Source: RPQJ01 sp963698735 (GTDB lineage Bacteria > Pseudomonadota > Gammaproteobacteria > Steroidobacterales > Steroidobacteraceae). From it: a DNA stretch of 64,000 nucleotides. The stretch is from assembly GCA_963698735.1 (NCBI GenBank), contig CAVOSA010000022.1, positions 62,001-126,000 of the forward strand, given 5' to 3'. The notes under the pieces were generated by a model. That model saw nothing but the letters and a program-made list of their open reading frames with translations, was not told the DNA's origin and did not search any database. Positions within the stretch are counted from its first letter, which is position 1; every line of letters begins with the position of its first letter. Made by a program: the position numbers and the translations under genes. Below are positions 1-8,156 of this stretch, piece after piece.

Positions 1-36
1 AGGCAGCCAGTCCGGCGACGGGAAGGTAGAGACGCC

Positions 37-1427
37 ATGGGTATCCCGATACCGATGCTCGACCTGATGTTCTTCCTGACGGAGAACCAGGACAACCCGC
101 GGCACGTCGGTGCCGTGCTGATTTTCCAGCGTCCGCGACGCGGCGGCGCGGACATCGTGGACAGGATCGTCAAGGCGTACCGGCGCGCCGCTCCGGTGCC
201 GCCGTTCAATCGCATTCCCTTGTTGCGCAGGGTTGGGCTGCCCGAGTGGCAGGAGGTCGACCGCATCGACCTGGACTACCATTTCCAGCACCGGACGCTG
301 CCGACGCCGGGATCGGACACGCAGCTGGACGAGCTCGTGGCCGAACTGCACGCGCCGATGCTCGAACGGAACCACCCGGGCTGGCGCGTGTACGTGATCG
401 ACGGTCTCGCGCGGAATCGGTTCGCCATTTACATCAAGGTCCATCACGCGCTGGTGGACGGCGAGTCGGGCATCGCCCTGGTCAATCGATCGCTGTCCCG
501 ATCAGCCAGGGACCGGCGCATTCGTACCGTCATTGCGACGACTCTGCCTGCCGCTGCCCAGCGCTGTCCCCAAGAGACCTGCTGCCGCGTCTGGAGCGCG
601 AGGTGGTGAACGCCGCGCGCACGGCCTTGTCGATCGGCTGGGGAGGGGAGCGCCTGCTCGAGGAAAGCCTGGCGGGACTGCGCGGGTTCTCGAGCGAAAA
701 GACCCGTGCGTTCACCGCGCCGCTCACCCCCATGAACGAGCCGATCCGCAACGAGCGGACCATCGCACACATCGTCCTGCCGCTGCAGGCGATGCTGTCT
801 GTGGCGCGCGCCCGGGGAACGAAGCTGAACGATGTCGCACTCTGCGTGCTCGACGCGGCCATGAACCGCTACCTGCGCAGCATTGGCCGGCCGGCCGACC
901 GTGCGCTGGTCGCCATCTGCCCCGTCTCGCTGCAGGACCAGAAGATCAAGCAGTTGACGACGCAGGTTTCCGTCTTCTGGACACCGCTCGGGATGCCCTC
1001 GGCGCCGGTTGGCCGGCGCATGGGCCAGGTGATGGCCAACACGCGCGTGGCCAAGGAGCGCATGCGTACGATGCCCAGGGACGTTGCCTACGCGTATGCG
1101 GTGCTCACCTTTGCGCTCGGGGAAACGCTCACGCTCGTCCCGCGCGGGTCCGCGGACTACTTCGTGCCGGCGAACGTCCTGATCTCCAACGTACGCGGCC
1201 CGAGCGAGCCGTTGTACCTGGGCGGGGCGCGGCTCGAAGCGCTGTGCCCGGTTTCCACGCTGCTCTCGGGCATGGGCCTCAACATCACGTTCATGTCCTA
1301 CGCCGGGCAGGTCGTGATCGGCTTCACCGCGAATGCCGCGGCGCTGCCCAATGCCAACCGACTCGCGCAGTACACGCGCGAGGCGTTTGCGACGCTCGAG
1401 CGGCAGACTCGCCGGGCCGCGGGTTGA
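37..1427 (+). pseudogene. WS/DGAT-family acyltransferase, frameshifted
   Basis: Wax ester synthase/acyl-CoA:diacylglycerol acyltransferase family, which joins acyl-CoA to fatty alcohols or diacylglycerol to make storage lipid. The first frame (37 to about 570) holds the N-terminal acyltransferase domain with an intact HHALVDG active-site motif at residues 136-142. The second frame (about 575 to 1427) holds the C-terminal half, with an ISNVRGP segment matching the family NVPGP region. One net base shift near 560-600 separates the halves. Joined they give about 463 residues, the usual family length. The start ATG follows a GGGAAGG ribosome site. No canonical slippery heptamer was seen at the junction, so a one-base error or a recent mutation is likelier than programmed frameshifting. 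An intact paralogue lies at 31522-33036. The stop overlaps the next start. Confidence 0.85.
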
Positions 1428-1810
1428 TGCCTTACCGGCTGCTGGCAGACCTCGTACTCATCCTGCACGCCGGGTTCGTGGCGTTCGTGATGCTCGGCGC
1501 ACTGCTCGCGTTGCGCTGGCCTCGCATCGCCTGGGTCCACGTGCCTGTTGCGCTGTGGGGTGCGGGCATCGAGTTTCTCGGCGGCATCTGTCCGCTGACG
1601 CCGCTCGAGAACCACTGGCGACGATTGGCGGGTGAGCTTGGATACCCGGGCGGTTTCGTCGAGCATTACGTCGTATCGGTGCTGTATCCAGACGGACTGA
1701 CCCGTCGCGTGCAACTCGTGCTCGGCGTGCTGGTGCTGGTGGTCAACGTGGCGATCTACGCGTGGGTGCTCTGGCGCCTGCGTGCCGGTCGTGCCCGTGC
1801 GATGTCATAG
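1427..1810 (+). CDS. DUF2784 family membrane protein
   Basis: A 127-residue integral membrane protein of the DUF2784 family; no biochemical role is known. Hydrophobic segments lie near residues 5-27, 35-55 and 98-118. Between them is the conserved stretch GICPLTPLEN followed by a short soluble loop with GFVEHY. The ATG overlaps the stop codon of the acyltransferase gene (TGATG), so the two are probably translationally coupled, which gives a lipid-related context. Length and the ICPLTPLEN motif are typical of the family. The assignment is from sequence pattern only; the function is unknown. Confidence 0.85.
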   Translation: MPYRLLADLVLILHAGFVAFVMLGALLALRWPRIAWVHVPVALWGAGIEFLGGICPLTPLENHWRRLAGELGYPGGFVEHYVVSVLYPDGLTRRVQLVLGVLVLVVNVAIYAWVLWRLRAGRARAMS

Positions 1811-2223
1811 GTGGAGCGACGTGCGGCGGACGCCACATTCCGGGAGTGCCGAATGACGAGGCCGAGCGTCGACTGAGCGCGCTCGGCCCGGCTGGCTCCG
1901 GCGTTCCAGGCCCTGGTGCCGATGGCGACAGCGTCGCAAGGCATCGACCGGCCAAGGCACCCGACGCGACATCGCGCGTGGGTCTCAGCGGCAGACCGCC
2001 AACAGGGGAGGATCCTGCGGTCCGTACCCGCTCGTACCCCGTGTCGCCGACCGCCAGCCGGTATCAACCGCGGGGCTCACCTTCTTTTTACGCCGCGGCG
2101 CGGCGGCGTTGCAGCTCCAGTTCTACGTAGGGCGGCTGCACAAAGCCGAGAGTCCGCGTGGTCCGCTGGCTGCCGATGTGATGCAGCAGATGCGCGTGCG
2201 GGTGCCGGCCTGACGCGATAGTT
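1811..2223. other. Intergenic region without a supported gene
   Basis: Between two convergent genes. It contains a perfect 9-bp inverted repeat GGCCGAGCG/CGCTCGGCC (1860-1868 and 1880-1888, 11-nt loop) without a T-tract, and a second GC-rich palindromic patch at 2091-2106. The + frame ending at the TGA at 2211-2213 reads open over the last 45 or so codons with protein-like composition (it includes LQFYVGRLHK) but has no convincing start or ribosome site. It may be a gene remnant or chance. No tRNA or mobile element was recognised. Confidence 0.5.
1860..1888 (+). terminator. GC-rich hairpin after DUF2784 gene
   Basis: A perfect 9-bp stem with an 11-nt loop, 50 bp downstream of the DUF2784 stop. 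There is no following T run, so it is a weak or Rho-assisted terminator at best. Confidence 0.35.
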
Positions 2224-4675
2224 CTAGCGCCGTCCGCCGGTGTCTGGCCGGCCGCTCCCACGGCGCGTGTTGCGATCGCCTGAGTCACGCTCGCGTCGGG
2301 GCTCGCGATCGCGGCCCGTGTGGTTCTGGTACGGCGACGCTTGCGCGCTGTCCGGCTGCCGCTTGGCCAGGCAGCGCAGGAACCGACGCTCGAGTTCCTC
2401 GTGGACCTCGGGCGCCACGGCGCCGATCGCGATCCATTCCAGCCGCATGGCGTCCCAGTCGCGATCATCCGTGTGGCTGGCCTGGCCCAGGCCCTCCATC
2501 AGCAGACGCATCTCGAAGTCGCGGCGCAGCGCCTCATCGATGGGCGGCGTCGGCGTCGCGGTCAGGATTTCGCCGCGAATGCACAACGTCCGCAGTGCTC
2601 GCTCACGCGACTCGCCATCGGCAGCGGACGCGGAGTCCGCCCGGGCCATCGCCTGCTTCAACACCTGCAGGGCGCCCTTTGGCCAACGCTGCACGCCCGC
2701 CATGAAACTCTCGGCCGCGCTACGCAGGATCTCGCGTTCCGCATCGGGTGCGTTCTGCATCAAGGCACGCTCGTAGGCGCGGACGTGGCGCCCGGCTTCG
2801 AACAGGTTCGACTCTGCGGACTCGGCATCACGCTGGTCCTGCTGCGCCAGTCCCGCCTCGAATCGCGAGACCGCTCGCTCGAACCGGTCGCGCAATCCCC
2901 GCGCGTCGGATCGCGGCAGTTCCCCGAGTTCCTCGAACGCGGCGTGCCACTCGCGGACTCTTGCATGCGCCGTCAGCCGCTCTGCAGCCGGCACGCTGGC
3001 CGCCTGCTCGACCTGTTCGCACAGCGCCACGGCCTGTGCCTTCGCGGCCTCCAGGCCGGCGGAGTACTGCACGTAGGCCTGTTCGCGACGCTGGTAGACG
3101 GCATCGCACAGGCCGCGAAACTCGTCCCACAAAGACTGGGACTGGTCCCGCGACACCGGGCCGGTCTCCTTCCAGGAGAGTTGCAGCTGCTTCACGCCGT
3201 CGATGGCCTGGGTCGTGTCCTCGAGGCTCGACAGGTGTCTCGCGCGCGCGATGAGCGCGGCTTTCTCGGCTGCGTTGCGCTCGTGCCAGGCATTGAGGAT
3301 GCCGCGCAGGCGGTCCAGCGAGTGGTGGAACTCGGTCTCGGTGGCGCGGCCGGCATCGCGGTCCACCGGAAAATGGCTGCGCCACTCGAGCGGTGCCTCG
3401 CGCAGCACCTGCAGGATGAACGGATAGTCGGGGTGCTCTGCCTGCAGGCTGGCCTCGAAGGCATGCAGGCGCTCGAGCACGTGCCTGCGTGCTTCCAGGT
3501 TCTCGCGCCGAACGGCGGCTTGCGCCGCGAAGTACGCCTCGCAGGGCTTGAACGCGGCCCGATGCGCCTGCTGGAAACGCTCGGCCTCCTCGGATGCGTC
3601 GCTGGCGATGCCCTTGTTGATCGTGCGCCATTCCTGTTGCAGCGCCCGGATGTGTTCCGCGAGCGCTGCGGGCTCTTCCTGCGAGCCCACCAGCGCCTCC
3701 ATTTCCTCGATCAGCTCGATGCGCTTGGGCGCGACGGCGTAGTCCTTCCACTGCCGGAGTTCGTTCAAGCGTTCATCGAGCTGCTGCAGCGCCCGCGCCA
3801 GGTACGGCGGCAAGGCGTGGGTCGCCGGCAAGGCTTCCTCGACACCTGCGCGAAACCGCGCGGCCTTGCGGGTATCGCCGCGCTGCAACGCCGCGCTGCA
3901 GAGGCGGATCAGGCTGCCGATCTCGCGTTGGGCCTGTGTTTCCGCGGCAAGTTGCTCGGCCCGGGCCTGTTCGGCAGCCTCGCGGGCCGCTGCCGCTTCT
4001 GCCTGGGCCCGTGCCGCGGCCTCGGCCTGCAGAGCGGCGGCTTGCTGCCTGGCCTGCTGCTCGCGCTCGCGTGCCTCGCGAGCTTCGCGCTGAGCCGCCT
4101 GTTGCGCGGCGTGCTCGGCGGCCTGTCGCGCCACTTCCTGTTCGTGCGCGGCAATGACTTGCTGGCAGCGTTCGAGGGCCTGCTGCCCGCGCTGCCGTAC
4201 CTGCGGGTCCATCGTCGTCGGCAGCGCGCGCCACCGCGTCGTCAGCGACGCAAGGGTCGCTGCGTAGAGGGCATCGTGCGGTCGCGCGCTGTGGCGTTCG
4301 ATCGACTCGCACAGCGCGGCGGCCTCGCGCGCCTCGTCCTCCGTCTTGCGCTGCTCGGCGAGGAGCACATCGCACTTCTGCTTGATGAGCTTGTAGACCG
4401 TCTTGTCCTTGCCGCGGAGCCGCGGGAGGAGGTCGTGCAGCTGCGCCGGGTCAGCGATGGCCGCTGCGGCCGACTGCCGCACCCGGGTCGTGGGGCCTTC
4501 GACGGCGAGCTGCGCGAGTTCGGTCGGCGTCGAGCGCGCCGTCGGCGATGAGTTGCACCAGCCTCGCATGCTCCGCCGGTTCCACCACCGGAGGTGCTGG
4601 CGCAACCGGTGTCGGCGCGGGCTCGGGCGCGGGAGGAGGAGGCGGCTTGCGGAACAGACGTGGGAACAGTTTCAT
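2224..4675 (-). pseudogene. DUF349 domain protein, frameshifted near its N-terminus
   Basis: A DUF349-repeat protein of about 815 residues. The true N-terminus starts at the ATG at 4675 (MKLFPRLFRKPPPPP, then a Pro/Ala-rich linker), the usual start for this family. The frame shifts by one net base near 4520-4530, where the reading passes from ...DGALDAD to TELAQLAVEGPT... The body has a HEAT-like N-terminal region (RLRGKDKTVYK), a long Ala/Glu/Arg-rich coiled coil at about residues 150-240, and tandem DUF349 modules (for example YAVAPKRIELIEEMEALV and LQQEWRTINKG). The Arg/Asp-rich tail looks disordered. The biochemical role is unknown. It lies alone, convergent with the genes to its left. 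A TATCAT -10-like box sits only 8 nt before the ATG. Confidence 0.85.
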
Positions 4676-4789
4676 CGTCGAAAATGATACAGGATCGGCG
4701 CCTGCCGGCCGTCCGGTTGCTGATTAACCACGATGCATGGATGCCGGGCGTCGCAGCAACATCACCGGACGCCCGACACGCCCGGGGGA

Positions 4790-6595
4790 ATGATGACTGT
4801 CTGGACCTGCTCTCATTGCCGCTGTGCGGCCATTGCACTGGCGGCCGTTGCATGCGTCCCGACCGTGCACGGTGCCGACTACGAGGTCGGTGAGGGCAAG
4901 TTCAGCGTCAGCGGCTCGGCGTACCTGGGCGCCGCGATCCGCACGGAAGACCAGGATTCAAAGCTGCTCGCCGACGTCAACAGCAGGCTGGTCGGGATCG
5001 CCGGCGACGCGGTGACGCAGAGTTCGGGCCGCAACGGCGACGATGGCAACCTCAACTTCAATCGCGGCGACCCGGTCGCGACGGTGCTCAAGGGCTACCT
5101 CGGGCTTGCGTACAAGTGGCGCGACTACGGCATCGAGGCGAGCGGCCAGGCCTGGTACGACTACGCGACCGCCGAGTCCAGTCACCCGTGGGGCAATACC
5201 AAAAATGGCTATGCGGGTGGCCGGCCGTTGAGCGACTCGGGCGCGTTCGCACGTTCGAAATTCAGCGGTGTGGTACTGGACAACCTGTATGGCTACGGCC
5301 ATCACCAGCTCGACCAAGTGTCCGTCGACTGGAAGCTCGGGTACCAGGTCCTCGATTGGGGCAAGCGCCTGACCGCGCTGGGTGGCTTGCGTGACCTCAA
5401 TCCGCAGGATTTTCCTGCGTCGCTGCGGCCCGGCGTCGACCGCGAGCACGAAACGCGCATCACGTTCCCGGCCGTGTTCGGGCGCATCGGCGTGTCGAAC
5501 GCCACGCACCTGGAGGCGTTCTACCAGCTCCACTTCGAGCCCGCTGCGTTGAACGAGTGCGGTACGTACTATTCATCGCTCGACTTCATGGCCGAAGGTT
5601 GCGACAAGGCGATGTTCGGCAACCTGTCCGACCGCACCGCGTTGGCGACCGGCGTGTACGTGCAGCGCACCGCGACGCAGGACCCATCGAACTCCGGGCA
5701 GGGCGGCATCGCGTTGACGCACGCGGTCGAGAGTTGGGCGACCGAGTTCGGACTCTATGCCACGCAGTTCCACTCGCGCGTGCCGTTCTACAGCGGAACC
5801 GGGTCGGGGCGCGAAACAGGCCCGCTGTTCCTGCCGGGCGATCCGGGCAACCTCAATCCAACCTACTTCACCGAGTACCCCGCAGAAATCCGGATGTTCG
5901 GTGTTTCTTTCGAGACGAAGATTCCCGGCGGCGCAGTGCTCGGCGAACTAACGTACCGCCCGAACCAGCCACTCCAGTACAACTCCGTGGACTTGATCAG
6001 CGCGGCGGTCTCGCGAACGGCGCCGAGTCCGTTGCGAGAGAAGGCCGACGCCCTCGCGCCCGGTGCGGTGCTGCGTGCCTGGGAGCGCCACGAGGCCCTG
6101 CAGCTGCAACTCGGCGCCACCGGCGGGATTCCCAATGTGCTCGGTTCGGCCGGCATGAGCTACGGCGTCGAGGTCGTCTACAAGCTCGTGCCGGACCTGC
6201 CCGATCCGTCGGTCACGCGGTTCGGACGCTCGGAGGTGTTCGGCCAGGGGCCCGTCGACGGCGTGTGCCCGCCGCCGGCGGCACCGGTGTCGTGTTCGAG
6301 TGATGGGTATGTGTCGAAGGACGCCCTGGGCTATCGGCTGCGCGCCGGTCTGAAGTATCCGAAGGTCATTGGCGCAATCGATCTCATCCCGTCCGTCGTG
6401 TTCGGACAGGACGTCTGGGGCTGGTCAGGGGACAGCCTGACCGTGGAAGGACGCATGCTCGCCATCGTTTCGCTGCAGGCCGTGCTCGCCAGCAAGTGGA
6501 CGGCAGCGGTCTCCTGGTACCCCACGTGGGGCGGCACGTACAACAACACGCGGGACCGCAGTACCGCGCAGGCGTACGTCAGTTATCAGTTCTGA
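4790..6595 (+). CDS. DUF1302 family outer-membrane protein
   Basis: DUF1302 proteins are large outer-membrane beta-barrel-like proteins, often found near DUF1329 or lipid/steroid catabolic genes in Pseudomonas-like bacteria; their cargo is unclear. About 601 residues. A cleavable signal peptide (residues 1-30, ending VPTVHGA) is followed by a mature region rich in alternating polar/aromatic strands. The chain ends AQAYVSYQF, with the terminal Phe typical of BAM-dependent barrels. Family landmarks include DWGKRLTALGGLRDLNPQDF around residues 195-215. The ATG at 4790 (or the adjacent one at 4793) was chosen because it follows a CGGGGGAA ribosome site and begins the signal peptide; an in-frame ATG at 4733 has none. 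No DUF1329 partner is in the window. Confidence 0.88.
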   Translation: MMTVWTCSHCRCAAIALAAVACVPTVHGADYEVGEGKFSVSGSAYLGAAIRTEDQDSKLLADVNSRLVGIAGDAVTQSSGRNGDDGNLNFNRGDPVATVLKGYLGLAYKWRDYGIEASGQAWYDYATAESSHPWGNTKNGYAGGRPLSDSGAFARSKFSGVVLDNLYGYGHHQLDQVSVDWKLGYQVLDWGKRLTALGGLRDLNPQDFPASLRPGVDREHETRITFPAVFGRIGVSNATHLEAFYQLHFEPAALNECGTYYSSLDFMAEGCDKAMFGNLSDRTALATGVYVQRTATQDPSNSGQGGIALTHAVESWATEFGLYATQFHSRVPFYSGTGSGRETGPLFLPGDPGNLNPTYFTEYPAEIRMFGVSFETKIPGGAVLGELTYRPNQPLQYNSVDLISAAVSRTAPSPLREKADALAPGAVLRAWERHEALQLQLGATGGIPNVLGSAGMSYGVEVVYKLVPDLPDPSVTRFGRSEVFGQGPVDGVCPPPAAPVSCSSDGYVSKDALGYRLRAGLKYPKVIGAIDLIPSVVFGQDVWGWSGDSLTVEGRMLAIVSLQAVLASKWTAAVSWYPTWGGTYNNTRDRSTAQAYVSYQF

Positions 6596-6622
6596 ACGCT
6601 GGTCGCGCTGCAGCGGTCGCGT

Positions 6623-7057
6623 TCAGCGCAGCACTCCGCGTTTCGCCATGGCGCGAGCGTAGAACAGCAGGCTGAAGGCGATCAGCCAGATGACGGCGGT
6701 GAAGATCGCGCCGCCGGTCCCGATCAGCGCCATGCCATCCGTCAGCACGAAATTGTAAAGCGCCGTGAACACCATGCCGGCGATGGCGATGCCGAACAGC
6801 GGGACCGCCCAGGCCTTGCGCAACAACAGGCACAGCGAACCGAGCAGTGAACTCCAGACCGCGATCGCCCAGGCCGCCACGGCCCACGCCGGAAAGCCAT
6901 AGAAATAGGCGAGCTGTTCCGGCGTGAACTGGCTCATGTAGGACTCCAGGCGCATCTGCGTCGCGGTGTAGTCGAACGCGCCCACGGCATTCCACAGCAA
7001 TGACAGTCCGCCCACGATCCACAGGTGGCGCGGAACCCTGGTGTTGGTCTCGTTCAT
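6623..7057 (-). CDS. Four-helix integral membrane protein, unknown function
   Basis: A 144-residue protein with four predicted transmembrane segments (around residues 10-28, 52-72, 80-100 and 110-132), linked by a short amphipathic loop containing YMSQFTPEQLAYFYGFP. Similar small four-TM proteins occur widely in proteobacteria, sometimes loosely labelled sugar transporter, but no functional motif is visible. The ATG at 7057 is preceded by a strong AAGGGGGAAGG ribosome site. It is convergent with the DUF1302 gene (27-bp gap) and divergent from the nuclease gene. No function is assigned. Confidence 0.75.
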   Translation of the reverse strand: MNETNTRVPRHLWIVGGLSLLWNAVGAFDYTATQMRLESYMSQFTPEQLAYFYGFPAWAVAAWAIAVWSSLLGSLCLLLRKAWAVPLFGIAIAGMVFTALYNFVLTDGMALIGTGGAIFTAVIWLIAFSLLFYARAMAKRGVLR

Positions 7058-7238
7058 GGCCTTCCCCCTTGGTCGCAAGGACGGCAGGTATGGAGTCCGG
7101 AGACCCGGTCTGTCAAGACGAGTCGCATGGTCGCATCGCAGGGTGATCGTCAGGAAAATGGAACACCCCGTCACAGACGCGGCAAGCCATGCGGCCCGAT
7201 CGGCGGGGGTTTCCACGGGGGAGCGCTATTCTGCGCAC

Positions 7239-8085
7239 ATGATCAGGGTGCAAGCGTCCGTCATCACGTTGCTGCTCGCGGTTGTCGGCGTGTCCGCCTG
7301 CACGACCACGCAGGCGCCTGCACCGCAGCCGCCCGCACCGCCGTCCGTCGTGCATCCGAGTCCACCCGCGTCCAGCGAGGTGGCACCGGACGCGCCGGTC
7401 CTGGTCGGAACGGTCGTGAAGGTGACTGACGGCGACACGATCAAGGTCCAGCTTGCCTCGGGTCCCATCACCGTGCGTTTCGGCTACATCGACGCGCCCG
7501 AACACGACCAGCCATGGGGCGAGCAGGCGACGTCGGCGCTCGCGCGGCGTCTCACGGGTAAGCGCGTCGAGCTGGAGGTCGAGACCCAGGATCGCTACGA
7601 GCGTCTCGTTGCCGTGGTCTACCTGGGCGGCGAGAACATGAATGCGTGGATGGTCAAACAGGGTCATGCGTGGGCCTACCGCGAGTACCTCAAGGAGCCG
7701 GCCTACTGCATCTGGGAGAGCGACGCCCGTCAGTCCAGGCTGGGGCTGTGGGGTGCATCGCTGGACAGCGTTCATGCACCGTGGGAATGGCGGCGCGTGG
7801 CGCAGGGCGCGGCCTGGTGGCTTCACGGACTACAGCCGGGAGACGATTGCCACCTGCGTCGCGTCCATGCATGGGACTTCACGCCACGTGCAATCGCACG
7901 TGCAATCGGCAGAGCCTCGAGGTGCCTGCCGCATCAAGGGCAACATCAGCGACAGCGGGCGGATCTATCACGTGCCCGGCAGCAAATGGTACGACCGTAC
8001 TGAGATCGACCCCGCCAGGGGCGAGCGCTGGTTCTGCAGCGAGCATGAAGCGCTGGCGGCAGGGTGGCGGGCGCCGAGGAATTGA
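7239..8085 (+). pseudogene. Thermonuclease-family lipoprotein, frameshifted
   Basis: A staphylococcal-nuclease-like (SNase) protein that would hydrolyse nucleic acid at the cell surface or periplasm. It starts at the ATG at 7239 with a lipoprotein signal ending VGVSAC (Cys about 21) and a Pro-rich linker. The SNase domain shows VKVTDGDTIKV, RFGYIDAPEHD and DRYERLVAVVYL, carrying the Asp/Arg/Glu/Arg active-site pattern. Near 7795-7825 the frame shifts by one net base. Downstream, the frame to 8085 encodes a C-terminal module (CRIKGNIS, GRIYHVPGS, GERWFCSEHEA) known at the end of many thermonuclease-family proteins. Joined length is about 281 residues. Both halves look conserved, so the break is a sequencing error or recent. 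Confidence 0.85.
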
Positions 8086-8156
8086 TCGCGACTCATGCTC
8101 GATGACCGCCACACCCGGGTAGCGAGGCGAGCGAATGTGACGCTTATCGTCCTGTG

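Noticed and set aside
560..600. Programmed frameshift in the first WS/DGAT gene
   Set aside because: The zero-frame codons near the junction do not form a canonical X-XXY-YYZ slippery site, and no stimulatory structure stands out; other genes in the window show similar accidental breaks.
2320..4551. A 743-residue open frame opposite the DUF349 gene
   Set aside because: Same effect of strong third-position GC; no recognisable domain and no ribosome site.
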